From Calonectria ilicicola (taxonomy: Eukaryota > Ascomycota > Sordariomycetes > Hypocreales > Nectriaceae): DNA of 64,000 nt. Shown here piece after piece: positions 22,105 to 32,267 of this stretch. The DNA lies in NCBI GenBank assembly GCA_020809705.1, contig CP085827.1, positions 7,254,001 through 7,318,000 of the forward strand. The letters are read 5' to 3'. A program made the translations under genes and the position numbers. Within the stretch, counting starts at the first letter, position 1. Every line of letters begins with the position of its first letter. The notes beneath the pieces are model-generated. The model saw only the letters and a list, made by a program, of their open reading frames with translations. It was not told the origin of the DNA and searched no databases.

Positions 22105-23709
22105 CTAAATTACATGATGAAGATGAAAACGCAAATCCGTTACGCCGGACGGCTCGGGGTGACCTGGTCTCACGCCGAGCATGCCCCGGGAGAAGGGAAT
22201 TTGGGTTGTCTGTCCCAGACAGAACCTGATACCCTTTTCCGCGAATGCTTTTGTTAGTTCCCTGACTTGCTTCTCGGGCGGGGGTTCGTAAGGATCCACC
22301 GCCACGGTGCTCAAATGTGGGAACCGGAATAGTTTCTTTGTCATGCCCATCAAATCTCGATGTAGTTCTGGCCAAGCTAGCACCATGCCAATATGCAAGA
22401 CCCTCAGCGATGGAGGAATGCTTGACATGAGTAGCTCAGGGCCAACATCCTTTAGTGCCTCAAACTTTTGATGGCGATCCTCCTGGTCAAACACTGGCCC
22501 ATATAGTAAAAGCTGTTCAACCTCGAGAATCTCTAGTCGTGGAAAGTCGGAAAAACTCATGTCGCCACGTAAAGATCGATCCCACATTAAAAAACTAGAC
22601 ACTAATTCAATCACTTCTTCGGACGTTCCTTGGGCATGTTCCCAAGTAGTGCTAGTATAACAAAGTCGTCTTAACGTATCGCGTGTCGGAAGCAAATGGT
22701 CGTGTTGAAGGACAGTATACTTGTCCATGTCGCAAAAGTACTCAAGATCTTCTAGGACTGGGCTGCGATGAAGAATCTTGGCCAAATTGTCCGGGTCGAG
22801 GCCATGTAGCGACAACCGGCGGAGACTGGACAATGCTGTGTTCCATGGTTCGGTACGGAATCGCTCGCGATGCGGAATGTCGGTCCCACAATCGCAATCG
22901 CTGGCCGCTAGGATTTCGAGGTTTTGTGCTTTGGCGAGGACGTCTTGCATCTCCTGGATATGACAACACTCGTCCGGATTCTTATCCTGGCCAGGAAGTA
23001 CCAGGTACTTGAGGTGAGGCAGATAAAAAGGAGAATCTCTTAAATAATGGAGACCTTCTTGAGATGAACGGTATATGAGCAGCTGTTCCAAGAAGGGCGC
23101 TGCCATGATGGTCGCCTCCTGGAGCCACTTTGACTCGACATGATGGTAAGTCGGCAAAGGTCGAAACCCAGCGCGCTCACCGGCCTGCCAAAAGAGCGCC
23201 TGAGTTTCAGGAGGGACATCTCGAGCGCGGACAGTACGCAGCGCAAAGAAGGCGAGAGCGCGCACAACCTTTGCGAGATCGGGGCGTTCTAGCAGCGTGC
23301 GCAAAAAGAACTCGAGCGTCTCAATCTCTCGATTCCTAGCCACAGCATCACCCCACCAGCCAGGGCTAGACGGATCGGGCTGGATACCTGTATGATAGTA
23401 GTGAAATAGAACGGGCTGGGCCTGAGCACGGAATCGGCGCGAGGTCCGGCTCAGGCGCGAAAGGGCTTGCTGCTCCTCGAGCGCAGTGGCGACCAGGTCT
23501 GGGGGTAGGTCGACAACATGGGCGAGGCGGCAATGCATGCACAGATTCCGACACACGGCAGTGATGATCTCGACGGGCAGATGGGTAAGCGATCGAGCTC
23601 GTGGACGCGGCTTGGCTGGCGCTGAGGGGATCTCCATGACGGCGGGGGTTGGCGAGTTTGCTCCGTGGAGCAGATCCCGGTCAGCCCTGGCGACGAGGTA
23701 CATGGCCAT
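22105..23709 (-). CDS. F-box-like protein with leucine-rich region
   Basis: Intronless, 534 aa. I take the first ATG, at 23709 (MAMYLVARAD); a second is two codons later. Residues about 40-105 resemble the degenerate fungal F-box region: RSLTHLPVEIITAVCRNLC, then LSRLSRTSRRFRAQAQPVLF, matching the LPxEI...L...VCR.FR...P.LF pattern. The rest is a series of leucine-rich, LRR-like segments (LEQLLIY, LKYLVLPG, LEILAASDC, LRRLSLHGL, LEDLEYF, LEILEVEQL, LRVLHIGMV). Such proteins are usually substrate adaptors of SCF ubiquitin ligases; Skp1 binding is not proven from sequence. It follows the GH1 gene in the same orientation with no evident functional link. Confidence 0.75.
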   Translation of the reverse strand: MAMYLVARADRDLLHGANSPTPAVMEIPSAPAKPRPRARSLTHLPVEIITAVCRNLCMHCRLAHVVDLPPDLVATALEEQQALSRLSRTSRRFRAQAQPVLFHYYHTGIQPDPSSPGWWGDAVARNREIETLEFFLRTLLERPDLAKVVRALAFFALRTVRARDVPPETQALFWQAGERAGFRPLPTYHHVESKWLQEATIMAAPFLEQLLIYRSSQEGLHYLRDSPFYLPHLKYLVLPGQDKNPDECCHIQEMQDVLAKAQNLEILAASDCDCGTDIPHRERFRTEPWNTALSSLRRLSLHGLDPDNLAKILHRSPVLEDLEYFCDMDKYTVLQHDHLLPTRDTLRRLCYTSTTWEHAQGTSEEVIELVSSFLMWDRSLRGDMSFSDFPRLEILEVEQLLLYGPVFDQEDRHQKFEALKDVGPELLMSSIPPSLRVLHIGMVLAWPELHRDLMGMTKKLFRFPHLSTVAVDPYEPPPEKQVRELTKAFAEKGIRFCLGQTTQIPFSRGMLGVRPGHPEPSGVTDLRFHLHHVI

Positions 23710-24557
23710 TGAACGAGAGACTGGACGCAAAAGACGAGACGGCGACGAGACGGTCTCCGAGGCAGTGGTTGGCCTCGGGTTGGGTGCCGTGGGGGGCCTT
23801 GAGCTGAGTCTTCGAGGTGAGCGTGCTGTTGGGTAAGTGAGTGACAGACGATTAGGAGAAGCAGGGTTAGTCGCGTTTATCCGCGCTCATGGCTTGTCAT
23901 GTGCATCAGGTAAGCAAGGGACGGGTCAATGACACCAGCAAAGGGAGTATCCTCGCGCATGTTTTGACTGGTGATGAGGTGCTGAATGACGTCCAAGCTA
24001 CTGCCAGAGACCGCCCAGGCTAATCCATTGCATGTTGAGTTAAGAAGATGAAGCGGAGTTGCAATTGAACTGGCCTTGTCAAGGATCGGCGTGGCCAGTC
24101 CCCACTTCCCGAGGCGGGAGTTTATGCCTTGACATTGGCGATGGTCACGTCGTATCGCGCCTTGGGACTTGAATTTTGGGTTTAACAGCTTGGGTAAAAT
24201 TGAAAGGGTTGCATATTGGTCCGAACTTTCCATCCGAACTCTCGGCCCGTTATCGCCTTGTTTCGGGGTGGATATCAAGGGTATTACTTTGTTGCGTTAC
24301 AGTGCAGTGAAACCTGGTGTAAGAGGGAGGAACAGACAGTTCCGTAAGCATAACGGCAGAGTGATCCACCACCGTCTCAAACGTCTCACGGTAGAGGCCG
24401 AAACCCCTCTGGGATCCACGTGTGCATGTGGCTAAGGCTAGTTAGCTCCTGAAGCGAGAACCGTCATCCTGTCACGTGACTTCGTACCAGTTCGCGTTGA
24501 ACCCATCGCGGTCGCGTAAAGCCGCAGTCACCTTCCCAACTCATAATCACCATCGCC
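23710..24557. other. Divergent intergenic region, 0.85 kb
   Basis: The upstream region of the F-box-like gene (minus) and MRE11 (plus). A 133-codon minus-strand ORF at 23877-24278 has no family character. The palindrome GTCACGTGAC sits near the MRE11 end. Confidence 0.5.
24471..24480. promoter_or_regulatory. GTCACGTGAC palindrome upstream of MRE11
   Basis: A perfect 10-nt palindrome centred on an E-box CACGTG. It ends 77 nt before the MRE11 ATG. The same TCACGTGAC core precedes TAF10 and mitochondrial S19 at similar distances. This is the type of site bound by Cbf1/USF-like bHLH factors. Confidence 0.55.
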
Positions 24558-26750
24558 ATGCCTGAATTCACGGGTAAGCCATCCGCACCGCTAATCTCAC
24601 CTTCTAACGTCGAAAACAGAGGCCGATACAATCCGTATTCTCATCGCAACCGACAATCATGTGGGCTTCGAAGAGCGTGATGCCATTCGCAAGGATGATA
24701 GCTGGCAGACCTTTGACGAAATTATGAACCTTGCAAGAACCGAAGATGTGAGTGCTGGACTCTAGAATTTAGTACTTTATCTAACTTTTTCAGGTCGACA
24801 TGGTCCTCCTCGCCGGCGATCTCTTCCACGACAATAAACCCTCCCGAAAGTCCCTGTACCAAGTTATGCGAACATTGCGGAAAAACGTACTCGGCATGAA
24901 ACCTTGCCCCCTCGAGTTTTTGTCGGATGCTGCCTCAGTATTCGATGGAGCCTTCCCCCATGTAAATTACGAGGACCCGGATATAAATGTATCAATTCCT
25001 GTATTTTCCATCCACGGAAACCACGACGACCCCTCTGGCGACGGCAATTATTGTTCTCTCGACCTTCTACAAGCTAGCGGTCTACTCAACTACTATGGCA
25101 GGGTCCCAGAGGCGGACAACATCGAGGCTAAACCTATTTTACTACAAAAAGGTTTAACAAAACTAGCTTTATATGGTCTAAGTAATGTGCGCGATGAACG
25201 CATGTTCAGGACGTTTCGCGACCACAAAGTCAAATGGTTTCGACCAGGAACGCAAATGAGTGATTGGTTCAACCTACTGGCTGTCCATCAGAATCACCAT
25301 GCACACACTGCAACTTCATACCTCCCCGAAAACGTGCTACCCGATTGGTTGGATGTGGTTGTCTGGGGGCACGAACATGAATGTCTGATTGACCCCACCA
25401 AGAATCCAGAGACGGGTTTCCACGTTATGCAACCTGGCTCCTCGGTTGCAACTTCACTGGTTCCCGGAGAAGCTGTTCAAAAATATGTCGCCATTATGAG
25501 TGTTACCGGCAAAAGCTTCAAGGTGGACAAATATCCTCTTAAAACAGTCCGCCCTTTTGTCACCCGCGAGTTGATCCTCAACCAGGATAAGCGATTCAAA
25601 GGCCTTGACAAGAGAAAAGATAACAGGCAAGAGGTGACGCGAAGATTGATGGAAGTGGTCGAGGAGATGATAGGTGAGGCCAACGCCGACTGGGAGGCCA
25701 TTCAAACCGACGAGGACGCTCTGGAAGATCGACCTTTACCGCTGATTCGACTAAAGGTTGAATACACAGCAACGGATGGCGGCCAGTTTGAATGTGAAAA
25801 CCCTCAGCGCTTTTCCAACCGATTTGTGGGTAAGGTGGCTAACACAAATGATGTTGTCTACTTTTATCGCAAAAAGACATCACAGCGTAAGTCACCAATA
25901 CTCAAGACACGCAACTTCGCTTACATGTTAAGGCAAAACCACGGCTACAAATCCAACAGAGGCTTTGGAGGCCCTTGTACAAGGAGAGGATGGAATCAAA
26001 GTCGAATCACTCGTACAAGAATTCTTATCAGCACAGTCGTTGCGAGTGTTGCCACAAGGTCCATTCGGAGATGCAGTCACACAATTTGTAGCCAAGGATG
26101 ACAAGCATGCGATGGAATTATTCGTATCCGAACATCTCACAGGTCAGGTACGTCAGATGCTGGGATTAGAATCAGATGACGAGGACCTGAATAGCGCCAT
26201 GGAGATCTACCGAACCAAAGTGGAGCAGGAGCAAGCGAGTGGACAGCGGACGGCGCAAGCAGAACGTAAACGAATCATTAAGCCCAAGCCGGACACATGG
26301 GACAGCGACTTTGATGGAAGCTGGGAGAATGCACCAGGTGCATGGACGTATGCAGATACTAACGAGGAGGTACCCGAGGAAGAAGAAATTGCATCAGCGC
26401 CACCCAAAAGAGGGTCTCGTGCTAAAGCTCCCCCCAAAACCACTACCAAGGCTGCTCCTAAAAAAGCACCAGCCAGACGTGGCCGTAAGCCTGTGGAAAG
26501 CGAAGTGGAGGAGGAGGACGTCGTCATGGATTCAGACGATGAGCCGGCACCTCTCCCTCAACCAAAATCGCGAAGGGCACCGGCAAAAACAGCAAAGCCG
26601 GCGGCAACAACCAGGTCAACGCGTACAACAAAGACACGGCAAACGAAACTCAACTTCTCGCAGGCTAGTAAGGCTGTGGAAATAAGCGATGATGAAATTT
26701 CGGATGATGATGCGTTTGAGCCAGCCCCGAGAGCTGCTAGAAGGAGGTGA
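24558..26750 (+). CDS. mre11: Double-strand break repair nuclease MRE11
   Basis: 684 aa in four exons: 24558-24573, 24620-24747, 24794-25886, 25933-26750. The introns are 46 nt each, with GTAAGC, GTGAGT and GTAAGT donors. The 16-nt first exon encodes only MPEFT plus one base, and splicing gives [21 protein letters not shown]. All Mre11 phosphoesterase motifs are visible: DNHVG (Asp17, His19), [22 protein letters not shown] and WGHEHE, followed by the capping region. The C-terminal third is disordered: an acidic stretch, Lys/Pro/Ala repeats with RGRK, then RQTKLNFSQ and the acidic [12 protein letters not shown]. It is the nuclease subunit of the MRN complex with Rad50 and Nbs1, acting in the nucleus in end resection, checkpoint signalling and telomere upkeep. 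An unspliced reading would wrongly split the gene near 25900. Confidence 0.96.
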
Positions 26751-26924
26751 TGGGCGAACACCGAACGTAGATGGTAGTAATTTAATGCATCAGACGAATC
26801 AATGATCAGAATGACTCTGGAGCAGATGGTTAATTAAAGACGGTTGTTGATACACATAAGGAGGAGCAATGAATGAACAATCCACGGAAGAGACCAAAAA
26901 AGTAAACCGACCATATGGCTAGAA

Positions 26925-27009
26925 TCCCCCTCACCGGGACCTGAACTCATGTCACAAGCGTTTTGCTTGGTTGACAAGATGGCCTATTGATCACTAGACT
27001 ACTGAAGGA
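26925..27009 (-). pseudogene. tRNA-like relic, possibly from tRNA-Asp (GTC)
   Basis: An 85-nt minus-strand stretch resembles a tRNA gene. The 5' TCCTTCA can pair, with G-U pairs and one mismatch, with a 3' TGAGGGGGA. An A-box-like TAGTCTAGTGATCA follows, then a potential anticodon region CTTGTCAA, and a B-box-like AGTTCAGGTCC that differs from GGTTCGANTCC at three positions. The T-stem does not pair properly. The spacing between the GTC triplet and TTC is about 10 nt too long, with an AAGC-AAAAC-GCTT hairpin in the gap. I read it as a decayed tRNA, or less likely an intron-containing one. Confidence 0.4.
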
Positions 27010-27160
27010 CACCGGGTGGATTCCACCTGCTACAGCGGGTGTTAATGTTGCCCATGGCGCTATCTTTTGAATCAAGATCTAACCACCTCGCCCAATACAA
27101 CCCTTGCAAGATTGTTCCCGATCTACTTTCTCCTGCTATTTTTTAACCGCTTAGTAAGAA

Positions 27161-27235
27161 AAAAATATAAATAAATAATATTTAAATAAATTAGATACAT
27201 AATTTTATTTTATGTATTATTGTTTATTTATTTTT
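27161..27235. repeat. AT-only palindromic element A
   Basis: An almost pure A/T stretch. AAATAAATAATA-like sequence on the left is mirrored by TATTATTGTTTATTTATTT on the right, around an inner perfect TACATAA/TTATGTA inverted repeat. Similar elements occur near 40.7 and 49.85 kb. Confidence 0.6.
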
Positions 27236-28378
27236 GGGTATTGACTTGATATGTTGAGCAGTTAATTTCTGTGAAGCCTCTTTGGAAAATGTCACTGAGG
27301 TACATTCTTTCAGGGTTTTCAAAGGGTGCATTGTACATGCGAGTTATATTATTAGCCCGTGTGGGAAGGTCAGTTATAATTGCATCTTCGGCAGCAAGCT
27401 CTCAAGAGTAGGAATGAAAGAATGGACAATGTACACTCGAGAAGTAGGTATTAATTTGACACCCAAGACAATGGTGCAACGATAATGAACAGGGGGGTTT
27501 GCTATACGCACAACATCACTATGCCGAAACTGTTAAGCATCAAACCCCGTTACATTAGACACCAGAAATTTATACTAGTCTGCCAATGACCAAATTCAGA
27601 TGGCCAATGGTTTGTGTCATCAGATGGTTTGACAAATCAATGTAGTTTACCAAAGGAATTCAGATGCGTCGTGGTCGATGTAGATATGGAGCATGTAAGA
27701 AGCAGAAAGGGTATATATTTGCATTGAGATGTAAAATGAGCAAGCTGGGGCGGCTCGGAATACCTACTGACTTGAGGAGCAATTTTGGCCACCCACAAAA
27801 ATAGCGAGACCAGAATAAGCTTGAGGAGTAACATTGTTTGCAAGATGTAGGTAGATATAGGTAGATATAGGTAGATATAGGTAGATATGTATGAATAGGT
27901 AATATTAAGTGCATGCAACAAGACTTTTTATCTTTTCATGACACAATTAGTCGGTCTCATCTCCAACCCCGTGTCGGTTTTCTATGCGGAAGAGAGTCAT
28001 TGCGTATTGATAGTCCATTCCGCACCATTTTCTCGTGTGACCAGGTTAGAGAGAAATTTCCCTCATGTGCCATGCGCTCGCTTGCCTGACTCACAAGCCA
28101 TGCATCCCCACCAGTGGTGGTGGACCAACCTCACTTACACGACGATCCACTGATTGCCCTATCGATCCTTCATCCAAACAAACGTCTTTCCGAGTGGGTG
28201 TGCGGGGTAGCTCCAAGCTGCCTCTTGGGGTAGGTGGTCGGTCGGAGATGTCCCACCCGAGCCATCCATCATTAATAATTGACAGCTGAGATCGATACCT
28301 CCTCCATTACGGCCCCTCCCCCTCTCGTGCCCATCGGCGAGCTCCCATCGTGCCTCCTCAATCACACCGCTCATCAAC
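27236..28378. other. Intergenic, 1.1 kb, upstream of the nitrilase gene
   Basis: Apart from the tandem repeat at 27849-27888, I see only short ORFs without protein character. The last 150 nt before the nitrilase ATG are C-rich, as in many fungal leaders. Confidence 0.5.
27849..27888. repeat. 10-nt tandem repeat, four copies
   Basis: AGGTAGATAT repeated four times without change, with partial copies beyond both ends. It is a minisatellite in non-coding DNA upstream of the nitrilase gene. Confidence 0.85.
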
Positions 28379-29670
28379 ATGCCGTCGACAATTCGTCTGG
28401 GAACCGCCTCCCCGGGCACCCAAGCCACCACGCCCGAGACCATTGCACTCATTGACTCCATTGCCAGCCGCGCTGCCGCCGCCAAGATTGACATCTTGCT
28501 CCTGCCCGAAGCCTTCATTGGCGGATACCCGCGCGGCAGCTCATTTGGATGCATCATCGGGGAACGCACAGCCGAGGGCCGCGAGGAGTTTGCAAAGTAC
28601 TTTGATGCTGCCATTGACCTGGGCGACACCGTTGGCCCTGCAGGTGGCGGTGCGGGTCTCAAGTGGGTGAAGCGACAGCTTGGTGACGAGGACGCTGTGC
28701 GCGGAGATGGATCGCGTGAGGAGCTCGAGCGAATTGCTCGTGACTCGGGCGTCTTTATCGTGACTGGGTGTATTGAAAAGGCTGGAGGGAGCTTGTACTG
28801 CTCTGTGGTGTATGTGTGTCCCAAAGAGGGCATGGTAGGTAAACGTCGCAAGGTTCTACCGGTATGTCTTGTCTTGTCTCGTCTTTCTTGTCTCAAGTAT
28901 GATGCGCCATATGAAAAGACCTCAGCCTGATAAAAAACATTAAACAGACTGGCTCAGAGCGCCTTGTTTGGGCCCAGGGAGCGCCAAGCACCCTCCGTGC
29001 TGTCACGACGGTTATTCGCGGCGTCCGCATCAATCTCGCCGCCGCTATCTGCTGGGAAAATTACATGCCTCTGCTCCGCCAGACACTATATTCTCAGAAC
29101 ATCAACCTGTACCTAGCTCCAACCGCTGACAACCGTGATGCATGGCTAGGTCTGATGCGCACCGTTGGCGTTGAGGGCCGCTGTTTCGTCGTCAGCAGCA
29201 ACATGGCTATTCCCAAGGATTCCGAGAGCAAGACTGAGTCGCCTGCGAGGGGACGACGCAATTCGACCATCACAGAGGAGGGATTCGAAATTGCCCTGCC
29301 TCGATCCCCACAGCGCACTCGCACTCGCCGCAGGTCAGTTTTTGACGAGGACGGCAACGAAATTGTCCTAAGCAAAGAAGTCGCTGATGACGACATACCC
29401 CCGGAGAGCCAGGTCAAGACACCTCCGCCCAAGACGCCATCGGCCAAGCCCCAATGGGTATCTCGCGGTGGTTCCTCCATCGTAACGCCCTTTGGTGATG
29501 TTGTGGCTGGGCCACAGTGGGAGGATCCGGATGGCCTCATCTACGCCGATGTTGATTTCAGGGATTGCATTCGAGGTCGCCTGGACCTTGACGCGGCAGG
29601 AAGTTATTCACGGAACGATTCGTTCAAGCTCAGTGTTGAGGGTTTGGATTTAGACCCGCTGCCGTATTAA
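28379..29670 (+). CDS. Nitrilase / carbon-nitrogen hydrolase with internal disordered insert
   Basis: 401 aa in exons 28379-28861 and 28948-29670, with an 86-nt intron (GTATGT...ACAG). Splicing restores KVLPTGSERLVW. The catalytic triad of the nitrilase superfamily is complete: Glu in LLPEAFIGGYP, Lys in GKRRKVLPTGSE and Cys in AAICWENYMPLLR, followed by the RTVGVEGRCFVVSSNM strand. Between that strand and the conserved SRGGSSIVTPFGDVVAGP segment is an insert of about 70 residues, Ser/Arg/Pro-rich (RGRRNST, RSPQRTRTRRRSVF, acidic and Pro runs). It contains two R-R-x-S basophilic kinase motifs. The enzyme converts organic nitriles to acids and ammonia, or acts on related amides; substrate unknown. 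Cytosolic by lack of signal. Its 3' end is 90 nt from the convergent WLM gene. Confidence 0.93.
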
Positions 29671-29760
29671 GTGTAATCAGAAAATGATGCCGTTATGTAC
29701 AGTAAATGCCACAAATATCGCTGTCTATGGGTATCGCAACCAAAAACTATGATGCATGCA

Positions 29761-30801
29761 TTACTTCGTTTCGTCATTAGGCGGGGTTCGCCGCCACTTA
29801 TCCGCTGACTCCAGCACCTTTCGCTCCGCCTCTGCCTGTTTCCGCTGTCTCTCCAAGGCTGCTTGTGCCAGTATCTCTCGTCGACTCATGCCTTCAGTGG
29901 GATCTTTGGCGCCACCGAGCACGAATTCTCCGCCTGACCAACCGCCATGATCTTGGTGATCCTCGTCTTCGTCTTGTCCAGAGATTGTGTAGGATGACGA
30001 CTCGCCAACTGTGTGTCCCCCAGATTTCCAATCCGCAGCCTGTACCTCTCGCTCAATCTGGTGGCATAGGTCCCAAAAGTTGCGATCGTGAGGCCCATGA
30101 ACATTATGCGCCAATTCGTGACACAGCGTTTTGCGAATCGTCTTGTAGTCGCGGTATCCGTCATAAGCATCAGTCCTTAATCGGAGTTCGATGACCTCGC
30201 CTTGATTTCGGTTCAGACCCAAGATCCTTGAAGTTCCTTCGTGTGTGGTTTGCGTGTGTGAAAGAGGTTCCATCTCTGTGAGAAGTGAGACTGTAAATTT
30301 GTGCTTGCGCATTGCTGCGCGTATACCCGGATCTTCCTTAAGGCGCATGAGCAATGCTTGGCTGCGTTCTGGATGAGGCAGACCCTGCAGCGGCCGTACC
30401 TGCATGAAGGTGTACTGCGAATCCTCTGGGTTTCGCCTATGAGATCTCGCCTTGGGCCTGTGGGCCATGCGGGCTGCATTTCTTTTGGCCACCCTCTCAG
30501 CCATGTTTTGGACAGCTTGGACATCGGCGGCTGGCGACCCCATCAAGGTTAGGGGCTTTCCCTTGAGCTCCTGCAGCAGCATGCCGGGATTCTTAAAGGG
30601 CGCTTTTAATAGGGGGCATTTTGGGGCTATAATTTTTTGGTTCGAAACTGGCACATCAAGACTGGCTTCGATTTCGTTAAAGAGGTCGGTGATTGTGGCT
30701 TCTTCATGAAACTGGAATTCGTAATTGATCTTGCGATGGGTAACGGAAATGCTGAGCCATGATTCCGAGGTATCAGACATTGATTGTGCGTGGTCGGTCA
30801 T
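29761..30801 (-). CDS. UBL-WLM domain metalloprotease-like protein
   Basis: Intronless, 346 aa from MTDHAQSMSD. An ATG at 30879 would add 26 residues of low-quality sequence. Residues about 16-88 form a ubiquitin-like domain (LSISVTHRKINYEFQFHEE, then LKGKPLTLMG). After a basic linker, the WLM domain (about 125-330) carries the zinc motif CHELAHNVHGPHDRNFW, with His228, Glu229, His232 and His238. A Trp/Gly-rich GGWSGGEFVLGG motif near the end is also typical. Wss1-type WLM proteins cleave DNA-protein crosslinks and SUMO/ubiquitin-linked substrates in the nucleus; the UBL-fused subtype is poorly studied. It is divergent from the KDEL receptor and lies 3 kb from MRE11. Confidence 0.92.
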   Translation of the reverse strand: MTDHAQSMSDTSESWLSISVTHRKINYEFQFHEEATITDLFNEIEASLDVPVSNQKIIAPKCPLLKAPFKNPGMLLQELKGKPLTLMGSPAADVQAVQNMAERVAKRNAARMAHRPKARSHRRNPEDSQYTFMQVRPLQGLPHPERSQALLMRLKEDPGIRAAMRKHKFTVSLLTEMEPLSHTQTTHEGTSRILGLNRNQGEVIELRLRTDAYDGYRDYKTIRKTLCHELAHNVHGPHDRNFWDLCHQIEREVQAADWKSGGHTVGESSSYTISGQDEDEDHQDHGGWSGGEFVLGGAKDPTEGMSRREILAQAALERQRKQAEAERKVLESADKWRRTPPNDETK

Positions 30802-31465
30802 GTTAAATAGAGGTTCTAGGTTTGAATATGTCGATAACGATGTCGAATCCGGGGATGTGACGCAATGTCTATATAACATCCCGCGACGGGTTCGGGTACA
30901 TTCGGTATGCTTTGTAATACGTCACTGCCTAGATCCGGTCCAAGCCACCCAACAGTTGTCCACTGCTGAGCAAGGCTTAGGTAGGCAAGGCATGCACCCT
31001 TCACATAACTTGTCCGTCGAGTGTCGCGATAAGTCCGACGGCATATCCGGTTCCGAAACGCGAGGCTTGCCACTTCCCTGAATTGCAGGAGCCATGCACG
31101 ACATTCTGCATGCATCCATGGATGCGGATTTCATAATTACGTCGCGCGTCGCATCGCATCGCATCGCATCGCGGTCCCACGCCACATTCCACATGCCGTC
31201 GCACCGCCACACAACCCCCAGTGCCAGCGCATTATAATGACACGGCCCAATGAGCTTGCAATCGCGTGTGTCGTGTCCTTTTTCCAGGTTCGAGGTCCAG
31301 CTCCCTGCAACGTCAACCTAGTCTAGGCTCGACTCCAACTCTATACCATCATCTTCCCCTCCAATTGCAATCGCATCGAGTCTATCAACTCGGCGCCGAT
31401 CAGTCGTCGCCGCACCACTCCCCGTCAAAGCCTAACCCGAGAACTTCGCTCGCAACGCCGCCATT
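30802..31465. promoter_or_regulatory. Bidirectional promoter region, WLM gene / KDEL receptor
   Basis: About 660 nt separate the two divergent start codons. It includes a pentanucleotide repeat (GCATC)4 at 31151-31170, and the ERD2-side leader is rich in C/T. Confidence 0.45.
31151..31170. repeat. (GCATC)4 pentanucleotide repeat
   Basis: Four perfect tandem copies preceded by a GCGTC variant, about 300 nt upstream of the KDEL receptor start. Confidence 0.85.
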
Positions 31466-32267
31466 ATGCCTTTGAACGTCTTCCGCGTCGCTGGTGCGTA
31501 TACCACCACATGCAAACCCCCAGCACACTCATTAACGATGCTACAGCGGACTTTTCCCATCTGGGCAGCATCCTCATCCTACTGCATAAGATGACCCAAC
31601 TCAACGTGAGTCCCAGGAGCTATTTACAAAGCTCGTCGCTGACGTCAACAGAGCTGTTCCGGCATCTCCTTCAAATCCCAAGCTCTCTACATGATGGTCT
31701 ACGTCACCAGATATCTAGGTACGATGCGCTATGCCAGCTTGTCGCACGCATTCTCTGACCCTCCCAGATATCTTCTCTACCGATAGCATCTACAACTTCA
31801 TCTTCAAGATCCTGTTCCTTGCATCACAAGGTTACATCATCTACCTCATGACCAACGCTTACAAGCCCACAAACGATCCCAACGTCGACACGTTCCGAGT
31901 TCAGTACCTCCTTGCTGGCGCTGCCGTTCTCGGCCTCATCTTCCCTTACAAGTACACTCTCAAGGAGGTTCTCTGGGCCTTTTCTATCTGGCTAGAATCC
32001 GTCGCCATTCTCCCCCAGCTGTTCATGCTGCAGCGAACCGGCGAAGCAGAGACCATCACAACACATTATCTCTTCGCCCTAGGCAGCTACCGAGCCTTGT
32101 ATATTCCGAACTGGATCTACCGATACATGACCGAGTCCTCCGACAAGCACAAGCTCGACACCATTGCCATTGTTGCTGGACTTATCCAGACAGTTCTTTA
32201 CACAGATTTCTTTTACGTTTACTACACCAAGGTTCTCAAGGGCAAGAAGTTCAAGCTCCCTGTCTAA
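31466..32267 (+). CDS. erd2: ER lumen protein-retaining receptor (KDEL/HDEL receptor)
   Basis: 217 aa in four exons: 31466-31493, 31547-31605, 31652-31718 and 31768-32267. The introns are 53, 46 and 49 nt. Splicing gives [25 protein letters not shown], then [27 protein letters not shown], all hallmarks of ERD2. Seven membrane segments follow; [32 protein letters not shown] and [17 protein letters not shown] are family signatures. The tail is short and basic ([12 protein letters not shown]). The receptor binds H/KDEL-bearing proteins in the Golgi and returns them to the ER in COPI vesicles. Length matches the family. Three introns crowded into the first 100 codons are usual for this gene in filamentous fungi. 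Intron 2 contains TGACGTCA (31640-31647), probably by chance. Confidence 0.97.

Noticed and set aside
28159..28896. A 245-codon minus-strand ORF over the nitrilase 5' half
   Set aside because: Shadow of the nitrilase gene, whose catalytic residues are intact on the plus strand.
31640..31647. TGACGTCA (CRE) in intron 2 of the KDEL receptor
   Set aside because: A single 8-mer inside a 46-nt intron, overlapping branch-site sequence. Chance occurrence is the simplest explanation.
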